A DNA stretch of 64,000 nt from Luzula sylvatica (GCA_946800325.1 OX326959.1:11600862-11664861); one strand, 5' to 3'. Counted from the first letter of the stretch, positions 44,335 to 56,496 are shown. Notes: a model not told the origin generated them from the letters alone. Translations and numbers: made by a program.

Positions 44335-45720
44335 TCTTTTTTTTATTAGGCCGAACTAATCTATTTGGGCCTAGAAAGGAAATAACTATTAACATGCAAC
44401 TAAATAGCCAGTTTGAAGAAAAATATACACAAATAAAAATACTTAATAACTCGCATGTCTTGCTTGTATCATGTGTGATATACGTAAAAGTTGCTTTTAA
44501 ATACAAGTTGTGTGATATCATTCACAATACATGATTAACCACTTGTTTACGGCTATTATATACAGAGGACACAATACATATTTTTCTTATGAAGTTCCTT
44601 ATATTTTATTGTAATACACTATATCACAAAAATCATAAGGTATAAGAGAAAATCTTGTTGAAAATTAGAAAAAAATATGCAAGAATAAAAAAATGACACT
44701 GTTTAATCGTTTGGGTTTTGTTTGGGAGAAAAATAAGGCAAGAATAACTTTATGCTGGAATAATTAATTATTCCAATTTATCTCTCAATATTATATTAAT
44801 GTGGTAGGGTGACATAAATGACGAGATAGTATTGAATTTAAAAATCAAAATTTCTAATGACCAAAATAACCTTTTGTTATTATATTGTTATATTGTTATA
44901 TTGTTGAACAAGTGTTTATTAATTAGTAAAAATTAAAATTTGATTTTAAAAATTCACAAATCTTAGTAAAACATAACACAAGGTCAATATACTTGAATAT
45001 ATCAAGCCAGATTTATCAGTTCCAAGAAAATTATACTAATTACCAATACGAGTTCTCACATTAGTCCAAAATATATATGAATTCTTACATAGTATTTGAT
45101 AAGAAATTTCAAGTTATCTATGCACTCCAATGAACAAAGTTTAAATGTCAAAACTCGAAAAAACTGAACCAAACTAGTTCGGTTTACCTCAATTTTTTTT
45201 TTTTTTTTTTTTTTGCATGACGTTAGGCAAATTAATCACATTGATTTTTGCAAGAAAAGAAAGAGAGACAATTTACAATTAACAATTTTTGTCATAGTTT
45301 TCTTAAAATTATCAATTCATACCTTCTCGAAGAAATAAGTTGCTATTAATTTCTCGAATCAATACGTCATGTCCAACATAAACACACTTTCTTCGTTCTT
45401 CTTTTTTTGATATTTTCATTACAATTAATCTGAACCCACCACCTTACATGGATCTCCTATAAAAGAGAATGAATTTAGTAACAAGATAATGTTGGTTTAT
45501 TTGTTATTGAAAAAAAGCGAGAATAGAGATGAGTTGGGAGAAAAAAGATATTACGAAAACAAAAATAATGTTGAAGTAGGGATATTTTGGGAACAAATTT
45601 TGGGGATAAGCAAGAAAAAAGTTATCACCACCACTTCAACCGGTGATAAGTATTTTATTCTGTTTTATTTCTTATCCTGTTTTATCCCCACCAATCGGAT
45701 GTTATGAAAGAGTTTAGGGT
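44335..45720 (+). repeat. Duplicated segment B2 (partner 17200-21115)
   Basis: Follows segment A2 in order but lacks the 982-bp foldback element and the extra block at 19471-20990. A T run at about 45196-45214 is private to this copy. Confidence 0.85.
44456..44655 (+). repeat. LTR-like dispersed repeat, copy e
   Basis: TGTCTTGCTTGTATCATGTG, GTGTGATATCATTCACAATA, GGCTATTATATACAGAGGAC, then TGTAATACACTATATCACA and a decayed primer-binding-like GGTATAAGAG (44639-44648). Confidence 0.5.
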
Positions 45721-46528
45721 TGGATTTGGGTTATGTTGGTAATAAATCTCTCAAAAAATGGAGGGCCCTTCTATAGGTTCACCAGAGGATAACCTTCTCG
45801 AATTAATTGAGATAATCATTTTAATTCGTTACACAATTTAATCCATAATAGTTCACAAATTCAAAAATCCAAATAACAACTTTTTAAATTTAGGGATCAA
45901 ATTTGGTTATAAATCATACAAAAAAAATTATTGTATATGTTGGAAAAATGTTGTACTCATCATGGGTGCAGTACCAATTTTCATTTATGTACATTGTAAA
46001 TCTTGTAATATCAAGGCACACATAACGGAGTGGTACTTGTGTAATTATCTAATTCATGTTTATATAAACTTGTAAAATTTTAGGGTGATTGATGATAGTA
46101 CAATTTGATTCGAATAATTAGTTATTTTGGTGTGTAATAAACATGCCATGTCTAATTTTGCTAGAGTACACTTGCTAGTTTGGATTTTTTGTTTTTATGA
46201 ATTATTTTTTATTAAACCGAAGGTACTAATAAATTTCATTAATGTATTAAGTTTTGTAATTGAGTGCATAATTTTTTTTTCTCTCAAAAATATCTGTTTA
46301 ATATCTAGCCACTGAATGATGTAGTAGTATAATGAGATTGCAAGCCCATTACATAGATCCAAACAAAACAATTGTGATCATGATATTTGCAATTTCATCC
46401 ATCAAATATTTGGTAATTTTGTTTTATTAAATTGCACTTTATCTAATAATTGATTTATGATAACTTTGATTTTAATGTATGTTCCTCTACGATATATCTC
46501 CATGTCTCTCTACAAAACCGAAGTACAT

Positions 46529-46583
<55 letters not shown>

Positions 46584-47070
46584 AGATCATCATAAAATAC
46601 AAATTAATTCTATGTACATTCCTTTTCTCAAATTATATTAAAATTAAAAAAGATAATCTGACAAAAATTTCAATTACATTATTTTGTCATGTTTAAAAAA
46701 GAAAAATTCATCATTTGATTATGTGCTTAATTCATTTAATAATGAGATGGCCTCTTTTCCTCTTCTCGTGTCTTGATTATGTCCTTAATTATATATATAT
46801 AAATGCTAAATAGAATTCACAACAATTCAAAAAAAAAAAAAAAAATTCAAAGATCAAAATATATTGTTGAAATTAGAAATGTATATTTTTGTATTTAGCA
46901 AAATATATTATTTTATTCTTAATTTTTGTCATGTTAACATGTTGGATTCAACAGTATATTTTATTAATTTGAAAAATATATTTTTGCTAATTTTATTAGT
47001 ATATTTTTTTGCGTGAATTTTTTTTGGATTTTTTTTATTTTCCTTAACAAACCTGATTATATATATATAT
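45721..47070. other. AT-rich intergenic stretch
   Basis: No gene. Contains the dispersed repeat at about 45975-46210 (also at 9955-10160), an (AT)n run at 46532-46581 and a short A run near 46832. Confidence 0.5.
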
Positions 47071-47298
47071 GAGGATGGCTAAGATACTTAATTAAGTATC
47101 ATGAGTTTGGTACTTAATAATTTTTGACCATTAGATTTGCTTTGAGATTTGTGCATTTAATGATTATCATAAACTGATATGGAAATAATTAATGATGAGT
47201 ATATATAACATTAAAAAACACAAATCTCAAAGCAAATCTAATGATTAAAATATCATAAGTATCAAACCAATGATACTTAATTGAGTATCTTATCCATC

Positions 47299-47301
<3 letters not shown>
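47071..47301. mobile_element. MITE inserted in a TA microsatellite (231 bp)
   Basis: Both ends start GAGGATGG(C/A)TAAGATACT, and the inverted similarity extends through AGTATCAT(G/T)(A/G)GTTTG(G/A)TACTTA and ATTAGATTTGCTTTGAGATT. TATATA repeats flank both sides, consistent with a TA target. The right side is followed by an (AT)n run to about 47357. Non-coding. Confidence 0.85.
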
Positions 47302-47359
<58 letters not shown>

Positions 47360-47692
47360 ATTACATTTAACTTTTATTTAAATTCCTTGAACTTGTTTTT
47401 TATTAACGTAATATCCTTGAACTTAGCGTAGTGGTTTCTTGACCAAGATCACTTTCATCTATGTTTTTTTATTCGGACGAATTAATCTATTGGGCCTAGC
47501 AATGAAATTAGTCATTATATAATCAAATAAACTGAAGTCTATGTTTACAACTAATTAAACGAATTTTGAGTAAATAAATTTAAATATTGTTAGCACATGA
47601 GTCAAATACCCAGTTTGAAAAAACTCAAAAAAAATACCCAGTTTGAAATAAAATACACAAATCGAAATGCATATCTATCCATGTGTCATGCA

Positions 47693-47885
47693 TTGTGTGT
47701 GATGTACGATTAAAAGTTGCTTTCAAATGCAAATAGTGTGTATCATTTATAATACATGATTAACTAACTCTTCAGGCTATTATATATAGACGACACAAAA
47801 CATTTTTTTTTTATGAAATCCTAAACTTTTATTGTAATGTGCTCCTCTAGAAAAGTTATAAGATACTGGAGAAAACCATAGTAAA
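47693..47885 (+). repeat. LTR-like dispersed repeat, copy f
   Basis: TGTCATGCATTGTGTGTGAT, GTGTATCATTTATAATACAT, GGCTATTATATATAGACGAC, TGTAATGTGCTCCTCTAG and a decayed AGATACTGGAG (47870-47880). Confidence 0.45.
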
Positions 47886-47953
47886 AACTAGAAAAAAAAT
47901 ACAAGAACAAGAAATTAACAATGCCACTACTTTGAAGAGAAAGATAAAGAAAG

Positions 47954-48041
47954 TGTTCTAGAGAGAAGGGATGCTACAGGCTACTTTGGTGAGATTGTGT
48001 TCTAGAGAGAAGGGATGCTACAGGCTACTTTGGTGAGATTG
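47954..48041 (+). repeat. 44-bp tandem duplication
   Basis: Two exact copies of a unit starting TGTTCTAGAGAGAAGGGATG (47954 and 47998). Confidence 0.97.
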
Positions 48042-48102
48042 CCAACTCATTGTAAAAAGGAAAAATATAATTGGCCCCAAAATATATCTTTGGAGCCTTG
48101 AT

Positions 48103-48420
48103 TAGAGCTGGCAAAAAATGACCCGGCCCGAAAAAGGATCCGACCCGTCCGAATTCGAACCCGACCCGATCCGAAAGTGTTGAATAGTCAACGACCTGAA
48201 CCCGAAACAGAACCGAATCCGAATGATCCGAACCCGAAATCGACCCGAAACCGAATGACCAAAACCCGAAATCGACCCGATCCCGAAATCGATCCGAACC
48301 CGAATGTCCCGGACCCGAAATCGACCCGAACCCGAATGACCCGAAACCCAAATGATCCGAACCCGAAATCGACTCGAACCCGAATGACCCAAACCCGAAT
48401 AACCCGAAACTTAAAGGATT
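48103..48420. mobile_element. hAT terminus with ACCCGAACCCGA subterminal repeats
   Basis: TAGAGCTGGCAAA at 48103 equals the left TIR of the hAT element at 34624, and the following 300 bp are the same type of CCCGAA-rich subterminal repeats. No opposite end or target duplication was found. It may be the 3' end of the hAT element whose broken transposase lies at 49150-50580. Confidence 0.65.
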
Positions 48421-49149
48421 TGTAATTCGAAATACTTGCAAATGCTCTGCTTTAAATTTTTGTTTTTCTATATAATTTTCTTGTAATAATTGATATTAAA
48501 TAAAGTATTGAAAAAATAATATATCACATACTTTTTAATCTTGTGCATTTGTCTGTATATTGAATATTTGTTTGAGGAACCAAAAAATTTAACATCCAAC
48601 AGACTTGCTTCCAGCAGACATGCATGACAAGTATAAAGATTTAACATCAAATTATAAATACAATAAATAGACGATAACGTAAATATTACTTAAGTTTATA
48701 TCAACATATAGATTCGAAGAACAAGTAGCTCAACAATCATTCAAAAAATTGAACATTACAAGCCAAAAGTTAATAATTATTCAAACAAAATTTGATATAA
48801 CAAAATTATAATCATTTTGCAAAATTCATCCATCTTTGAAGTTTTAAATATCTGAAATTAAAATTAAAAATCACAATGTTAGGAAAAAAAAATATTGACA
48901 AACAATTAATAATTATAATTACCTTACCAATTAATAGGTAATTTGGCTAACTCGATGTTTATGTCTTTTCCAACAATTTCCTCCACCACGATAGACCTAT
49001 CTATTATACCAAAAACATATTACCATATATTTCCATTATAACTCAATAATAAATAGAAAATTTTAAATTTAGAACAATTTTCAATTTCAAATATATTTTG
49101 TTCATATCTTATTGAAATTTCAAATAATGTTATACCTTCATAACGTGGA

Positions 49150-50121
49150 TCAAATATTATAAAATACACTTTTATCGTACTCCTTGAATAAATTATATAA
49201 AAGAGTTTTGATATCCATCCACTTGATATTATCACCTAATCTTCGATAAGAATACTCCACGAATTCCAATTTGTAACGTGGATAAAATATTATACCGAGT
49301 GAAAGAATCGGACTATAATCAATCCAATATTTATCAAATCTTCTTTTCATTCCTTCCTCCATTTTTTTGAAATCCTCATCGGGACTTTCGAGCAATTTTA
49401 ACAACCGTAATTGAATTTTCCAAACATTTATAAAATACAAATTAAACGTAGGATATTCCGTACCTGAAAATAGATTTGTAATTTCATAAAATGGTTCTAG
49501 AATATTATGAATTTTCTCAATTCTTGACCACTCCTCATTTGAGAGATGATGTTCATAATTCCTATCATTCCTATGTAAACTTGGAAACACATTATTATAC
49601 AATAAGGCTCTATCAATCATTAAGAATGTAGAATTCCACCTAGTAGCTACATCGAGCCACAACCCTTTTGAACTATCCACGCCACATTGTTTCACACATT
49701 CATTAAATTTATGTTTTCTAGCCTCTGAACATTTAACGTATTTCACATTCTTTCTTATCTTGCGAAGAGATTCATTTATATAAGCAATCCCTTCGTGAAC
49801 GATAAGATTCAAAATATGAGCACAACACCTAATATGAAAAAATTCCCCATCGCACAACAACAAATTCTCGGTGCAAAGTTGATCACGCAACAAATTTTGC
49901 ATACAATCCATGGTACTAGCATTATCCAATGTTAATGTAAAAATCTTTTTATCAATGCCCCACTCCTTTAATAAACCATGAGTAGTTCTAAACAACACAT
50001 TTGCAATATGTGGCGGTGGGACATTACGAAAATTTAAGATTTTACTATGCAAAACCCAATCATTATCGACATAATGAGCCGTAATGCAAAGATAACCATC
50101 GGTGTCACATGATGTCCACAT
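49150..50121 (-). pseudogene. hAT transposase (RICESLEEPER type), partial
   Basis: A 323-codon frame on the minus strand carries the catalytic core and later blocks of plant hAT transposases: WTSCDTDGYLCITAHYVDND, FTLTLDNASTMD, FFHIRCCAHILNLIVHEGI, LWLDVATRWNSTFLMIDRAL, and the hAT-like RNase-H block SPILSLGIIFYPRYKLEFVE. The N-terminal zinc finger lies upstream in another frame (50265-50580), and the C-terminal hATC dimerisation domain is missing, so it is not functional. The protein would cut and paste hAT elements such as the one at 34624-35106. Confidence 0.9.
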
Positions 50122-50264
50122 GTCACTTAATAAGCAAATTCATCCGGGAAGTGTATCAAAAGAGTTTTTAAGCTTCTATTTTAATTTCTTATGTAATTTG
50201 TGACAATACGACTTGATTGTATTTCTACATAAGGGTTGAATAAAATCATTACTCGTGTAAGAAA

Positions 50265-50580
50265 TTATATCACGAAAACTTCCATGCTCGACCATTGAAA
50301 ACGGGTAAGCCTAACGAAAGATCGCACCGGACATCTTCTCATGGAAAACACCTTGATCAAGTTTACTACTACCCTTAGTGTGACTCTCTTCGATATCGAC
50401 CGGGCGATCTTTGGAACTATTAATATGACGAAGCAAATTGGAGGTTCCGGTTCTACCTTCCGCAACATAAAGCTTCCCACAATACATGCATTTTTCTTTC
50501 TTTTTTCTCCTTCGACCTCAATTACAGTGAACCCGGTCCAAGCTTTAGGTCTCGTTTTCTTCAATTTAGCGCTTAATTAT
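50265..50580 (-). pseudogene. BED zinc-finger part of the hAT transposase, frame-shifted
   Basis: On the minus strand KKTRPKAWTGFTVIEVEGEK is followed, in another frame, by CMYCGKLYVAEGRTGTSNLL plus RHI. The Cys-x2-Cys and His residues of a BED finger are split by a frameshift in an A-rich run near 50485. It is the N-terminus of the transposase at 49150-50121; additional lesions lie between them. Confidence 0.75.
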
Positions 50581-50659
50581 GTAACATCGTTGATGTCCAT
50601 TGATTAATTATGTCTCAAACCTATAATAACATGTAACAATTTGTTAATTATAATAAAGT

Positions 50660-50660
<1 letters not shown>

Positions 50661-50697
<37 letters not shown>

Positions 50698-50956
50698 AGA
50701 GTTCTATCATACACCCTTTTACAAGAATATTTTGGGTATTTTAGCAATTAAATATATTTGTAAAAGGGTGTATCATAAAATTTATCTTTTATGGACATTT
50801 TTGTTTAAATGAACAACAAAAAATTCCAATTTAGTTAAACATTAATTGATAAATATATTTGATATCTTACCTTAAATATTCATAAATGGATAATTACTTC
50901 AAATACCCTTGAAAATGGGTGTATGATAATGAAAAGGGTGTATGATAGAAGCCTCC

Positions 50957-51001
<45 letters not shown>

Positions 51002-51081
51002 AAACGTAACCGTGATATAGAAAAAAACAAAAACGTCAGATTAATTAACAGATAACAATATGTTAATTATAATAAAGTTCA

Positions 51082-51145
<64 letters not shown>
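50661..51145. repeat. Microsatellite cluster and partial direct duplication
   Basis: (AT)n at about 50661-50695, (GT)n at 50962-51000, (AT)n at about 51084-51116, then a 30-base T run. TTAATTATAATAAAGT(C/T)CAT occurs at 50643 and 51063, suggesting a local duplication around the MITE. Confidence 0.9.
50696..50956. mobile_element. MITE inserted next to a TA microsatellite (261 bp)
   Basis: The left end GGAGAGTTCTATCATACACC is matched in reverse by the right end (GGAGGCTTCTATCATACACC), followed by CTTTT on both. TATAT lies on both sides. The block AAAGGGTGTATCAT also repeats internally. Non-coding. Confidence 0.85.
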
Positions 51146-51147
<2 letters not shown>

Positions 51148-51149
51148 TT

Positions 51150-52610
51150 AAACATAACTAACCGTGAGATAGAAAAAAAAAAAAAAACGTCAGAAAGAAA
51201 ATACAAGCCTCAATCGGTTAGTTATAAGCACTTCTTCCAAAGAAACTAGTTTCTGACTGGTACACCGGACAGGAGAGACCAATGATTTAAAAAAAAAGAA
51301 ACAAAATCGAAAAATTTGAAAGAAACTAATTTCTGTTAGTTATGAGCATTTCTCAAATGAAAAATTCCAAAGAAAAATTCCAAAAACAATGTAAAACAAA
51401 GAAACTAACATCCTCTAAAGCTAGTATTTTTCAAAAACAATTTCAAAAGTGGAAGAGATATAACAAAATTGAAAGAAAAATATTTCCAAATTACCTAAAT
51501 TAAATAAACCGTGAGATTGTGTGGGGTGGTTCTCCTTCTCCCTTTCTCCTCAGTCCTCAGTAGCCGGTCTCAGTTGAATTAAATGAGGGTTTTTCTCTCT
51601 CTTACTTTGGTTTGGAAAGAAAGAAAAAGTTTAATTAAGAAAATGAAAAATAATAAGAGGGGGAAAGGGACCAAATATTTTGGAGGGAATCAACTTTAGG
51701 ATTATTATTTATTTTTTCTGTTACATACATTACTTTATATTATCTTAAATTTAATATGTTTAGTATGATACTATCTTAATTTTAATGATACGATCTTAAT
51801 TTTTTATGTTACATACTATTACCTCAGATTGATAATATTTATATAATTTTCATATTTATTTTATGATTTGATTATATCCATTAATTTATATCATGTATGT
51901 ATTAATTTATATCATGTTTTACTCATTTACCCATTTAATAATTTATTTGATGATCTTTATATCATGTTCTGCCTTAATTATATTAATATTTATATCATGT
52001 TTTCATATTTATTTTATAATTTCATATTTATTTTGTGATTTGATATTCATTAATTTTGTAATTTTACGCATTTAATATTTTTTCATCTTTATATCATGTT
52101 TTACGCATTTAATATTTTTTTCCATATTTGTTCTGTGATATTCATTAATTTATTTTATGATATGATTTCATATTTATTTTGTGATTTCATTAATTTATAT
52201 CATGCTTTACGCATTTAATAATTTTCATATTTTTGTGATACTCATTAATTTATTTTATGATATTATATCAAATTACACATTTAATATTTTCCATATTTAT
52301 TTTGTGATATTCAATAATTTATTTTATGATATGATTTCATATTTATTTTGTGATTTCATTAATATATATCATGATTTACGCATTTAATAATTTTCATATT
52401 TCTTTTGTGATATTCATTAATTTATTTTATGATATTATATCAAATTACACATTTAATAATTTTCATATTAGTTTTATGATATTTTTTTTGTAAACATTAC
52501 AAATAACAATTAATAAGTGAACACACAATCTTTTATCTAATATAAACGATTACATTAAAAATTCGCAGCGAACCGCAGACAAATTTCCTAGTGTTTGTAA
52601 TATTTTGGTC
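51150..52610. repeat. AT-rich repeats with a 169-bp tandem unit
   Basis: 51150-51720 shows nothing recognisable except purine-rich and A-rich sequence. From 51730 to 52480 degenerate repeats of TTTATTTTATGATAT and CATATTTATTTTGTGATTTC recur. A longer unit of 169 bp is duplicated (starting near 52162 and 52331), including TTACGCATTTAATAATTTTC. Confidence 0.7.
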
Positions 52611-52616
52611 AGCCTT

Positions 52617-52690
52617 GTCTGGGTGGTGTAGTTGGTTATCACGCTAGTCTCACACACTAGAGGTCCCCGGTTCGAACCCGAGCTCAGACA
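52617..52690 (+). tRNA. tRNA-Val (anticodon CAC)
   Basis: A complete cloverleaf: acceptor GTCTGGG pairs with CTCAGAC with one G-T pair, the D-arm holds GTGTAGTTGGTTATCAC, the anticodon loop reads CTCACAC (anticodon CAC), and the T-arm is CCCGGTTCGAACCCGAG with the standard TTCGAA box. The discriminator is A, and CCA is not encoded. A run of eight T lies just downstream (52696-52703) as a Pol III terminator. No intron. Confidence 0.97.
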
Positions 52691-53436
52691 TCGATTTTTT
52701 TTGTTTTTCTTCTATATTTTAATAACCCCTCTCGTTTTATACACAACAAATTTTGTTATATTAACCAGTTCATCAATTTTGGAATAATTTTTTTTTTATA
52801 CACAATAAATTAGTCTTAGTAATTTAATTGATTAATTTTTGATTGACAGTTAAACTGAACAAGCATATCTACAGGACAACAGAAACAAGATTATGTCAAA
52901 TGTAACAAAATATAATAAAATGCAGTTATCAGTCATCATTTAGGAACAAGATTTCTGTATTGACATAATTTTTCTTAGTTTTATCTTTTTATAACATTTC
53001 ATCAGTTTTTAGTAATATATTAGGAAATGCTCCCCAAGAAAATGATAAAAATATTCTCATATATAATACCTCTATCAATTTTGTAAAATACCCTAACATC
53101 ATGCCTAAATTACAAAAATATGTCGTTATATTCTGAATTTCTTTATTATATATGTTAGTCACTTAGTTTTACATTTTTTTATTCTGATATAAAACCTATA
53201 CTGCTTTTGCAAAAATGCTCATATATAATGTCTAAAATACAAATAAATGTCTGTTTTATTAAAGTTCCAAAACCTCTTTTTCTTTTTTCATACCACGAAA
53301 CAAAAACAAAAACCCTTTCTTCTCTGTGTGCAGTTTATCAAAAAACCATGTCAACTTCATTTTCTTCATTTTCTTTCTATAAAAAAAACCCATTAATTTC
53401 ACTAACTCATCATCAACTCAATATTCATCACCAAAC

Positions 53437-55300
53437 ATGGAGTTATCAAAAAATGGTCAAATTCTCTCCGTTCTCTCCGTTCTCTCTGTCCTCCTGTTCT
53501 CTCTCTTCGCCTCTGGTAAGCAATCAATTTATCTCTCTAAAATATCTTTAGAAAACTCTTAAGGGTTTATATGTTAATTCTAACGCATTAAATCCGCTTC
53601 TTTAATTTCTTCAGTACAAAGTACGAGTATCACTGGACTCGGTGTAAACTACGGAACCCTAGGCGACAACCTTCCATCGCCGAAAGAATCAGTACAGCTC
53701 ATACGCAAACTAAACGCCGGAGCCGTGAAAATCTACGATGCGAACCCAACGATCCTCTCTGCTTTGGCCGGAACTGGTCTACGCGTATCCATCATGGTAC
53801 CGAATCAGATCATTCCAACCATTGCAGCAAGCCAGTCAGAAGCGAATGCATGGGTTTGTAAGAATGTCGTGCCGCATTACAGGTCCACCAAGATTCGTGT
53901 TTTGCTCGTGGGCAATGAGATTTTATCTGATTATACTATCAACACCACCACTTGGCCGGTAAATTTTGCATTTGCATTGCAGTACTCTCATAAAGTTTGA
54001 ATGTTATAATAATAGCTATGCTTATGATAAAGGTGTTGGTACCGGCTATGAAGAACATACACAAAGCTTTGGGAGTATACAAAATCAAGGGCATCAAAGT
54101 CGGTACGCCTTTGGCAATGGATATTCTCTCGGCTTCCTTTCCTCCGTCTTCCGGTACATTCCGAAAGGACATCTCCAGTTCGGTCATTCGTCCATTGTTA
54201 AGCTTCTTGCGCGAAACCAAATCTTTGTTCTTCATCGACGCTTACTCTTATTTCCCGTGGTCTCAAAACTCTCAATCCATTTCGTTGAAGTACGCGTTGT
54301 TCGAAGGCGAGCCGAGTTCTTATTATCACGATCCAGTCTCCAAATTGACGTATACGAACCTGCTCGACCAAATGCTCGACTCGCTTATATTCGCCATGCG
54401 AAAATTAGGGTATAACGATGTAAAACTCAGCATCGCCGAGACTGGCTGGCCTAACGGGGGAAATATCGGAGCTAATCCACGTAATGCTGAAATATACAAC
54501 AGAAATTTGGTAAAAAGAATGGTACATCAAGTCGGTACACCAGCCAGACCACATATATATATTCCAACATTCATTTTCTCGTTATATAACGAGAATCTGA
54601 AACCTGGAGCCGGTACAGAGAGACATTGGGGTATGTATTATCCCGATAAAAAACCGATTTATCCAATGAACCTTTCTTCAAAAAAACCACTTAATTCCGT
54701 TGATACGGTACTGAAAGATATTAAAACGGTAGCGAACATTGTGGTACCGAAAGATATGCAAAACGAAGCTGGGCCAATGTGGTGTGTATTTGCCGGAGGA
54801 GAAGTGATTGTGAACGCACTTCAAGAGGCCGTGGACTATGGCTGTGGACAAGGGGTTGGTACCTGTAACGCGGTACAAGAAGGCGGTGCGTGCTATCAAC
54901 CGAATAGTCTGAGGGGGCAAGCTAACTGGGTGTTTAATTCGTACTGGCAACAGTTCAGGCAGATCGGCGGTACCTGCAATTTTAACGGACTCGCAGTATT
55001 GACTGCCAAGGACCCAAGTACGTGAATTAGTTTTTTTTCGGTTTCTTTGCATATAAATTCTTATTTCTCTTGTGAATTAATACACGTTCACGACAGTTTC
55101 GAAAGAAATTTACTAGGCACCAAAAACAACATTCAAAATTAAAATTCATTAATTCTGATTCGGATTCACTTGTTATGTTACATGTAGAAGATATTATAAC
55201 GTAGGATCTCTCGGACATTCTTATTTCATGTTTCGAGCTAATATCAATGAAAATTTATGCAGGTTATGGAAGTTGCAAATTTCCCAGCTCTATGGACTGA
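53437..55300 (+). CDS. GH17 glucan endo-1,3-beta-glucosidase with X8 domain
   Basis: Four exons: 53437-53515, 53615-53958, 54033-55017 and 55263-55300 (GT-AG introns), giving 481 aa. It hydrolyses internal 1,3-beta bonds of callose-type glucans in the wall or apoplast. Residues 1 to about 27 are a signal peptide (MELSKNGQILSVLSVLSVLL). The GH17 barrel starts GLGVNYGTLGDNLPSPKE. Glu128 in LLVGNEIL is the expected acid/base and Glu277 in IAETGWPNGG the nucleophile. IFSLYNENLKPG is the usual late barrel block. Residues 390-475 form an X8/CBM43 domain (MWCVFAGG, then CGQGVGTC and GGACYQPNS) that binds 1,3-beta-glucan. Its sixth Cys lies in the tiny exon 4 (YGSCKFPSSMD), which is why I chose that splice rather than the stop at 55023. 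No GPI-anchor signal is evident. The start ATG opens the only signal-peptide frame. Confidence 0.93.
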
Positions 55301-56462
55301 AGACCCTATTTTTTGTACTGATTGAAATTAAAGAAAGATTTGAGTAAATCGAGTGTAAAATATCAAATAATGAATTTGATATTGATCATTGTATCCTTCA
55401 TAATTTAAGATATATAAATTGTTTTTTTATCATTTTTACTTCAATTAATATTCTGGTTGCCCAAATGGTTCTCCTAATGGCCTCGAGACTCGAGAGTGTG
55501 GTTACTGTGGATCCTCGCATCTATGATTACACCTTTGTTGAGTCGCTCGAGATCTCTCGTAACTTAAGACCGTTTGATCAACGAACCGATGAATCACTTC
55601 CGTTTGAATAACTGCGCCACCACCTCATTTCATTTAACAAGTTAATTTAATAAGTTGTGCATGTAGTTTTGGAGATATATATCTTGAATCCATGCTCATT
55701 AAATTTCATTTTATCGCTTATGCGAGTACAAAAAGCATTTCAAATTCAAAACTAAAAGACAATGCATAAATCATGGATTTTGAACATCATATGTTTGCTA
55801 GTGATTCACCAAGATTTATTGCGGATTTTGTTTTGAACAATTAGATCTCTCTCGCTGTTGGAGCTCAATTGTTATTGCATAAACTTTAATTGATTAACAA
55901 AAATGCTAGATCTGAAATTTTGAATTCCTAGCAAACTGAGATATGAAATCTTGTAGGATCTCTGCTAGACCCCCAAAGCTCTCTTGAATCTTGATGTTTC
56001 TTATTAGAGTTAAAAGCAGAAACCCATCAGCAATTAAGGGAAACCAAATTCTTATGTTATAATAAAAATATGTGATATTATCATTTTAGGTTTTGCTTGA
56101 TTTGAGGGTAAAGAGAGGGAAGAGAAGAAAAAGAATAATAAGAAAATTTTAAGGGCAACATTTTTATTTTGTTCATACTTGGTTTGGAGAGAGTTATTTT
56201 TTATTTTGAAATTAATTTATGTAAATATAACAAATTAATTTTTAAAAACTACGATATCATAAATTTCTAAAATATAATATATTTAAAAAATAATCTTTTT
56301 TCAAAATATGATATTTTTGAAAATAATTAATTTTTTCTAAACATATTTTTCTATCTTCTCAATTTGATACTAAACTTGATATATTCATTTTTCTTCCCTT
56401 CTCTTCCTCTTTACAAACATTTTGACTCCATATTAGCCCACGTAACTCTCTATCTGACCGAC

Positions 56463-56496
<34 letters not shown>

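Noticed and set aside
48025..48425. Frames with GFGSISG or DPNPKST repeats
   Set aside because: They come from the CCCGAA subterminal repeats of a hAT end.
53966..54415. 149-codon plus-strand frame and the antisense frame at 54678-55052
   Set aside because: Shadow frames of the glucanase exons.
53997..55025. Glucanase ending at the stop at 55023-55025
   Set aside because: This would drop the last conserved Cys (YGSC) of the X8 domain, which is found after a good acceptor at 55262.
55465..55611. 48-codon frame MVLLMASRLESVVTVDP...
   Set aside because: Short, no recognisable family, no splice or promoter support.
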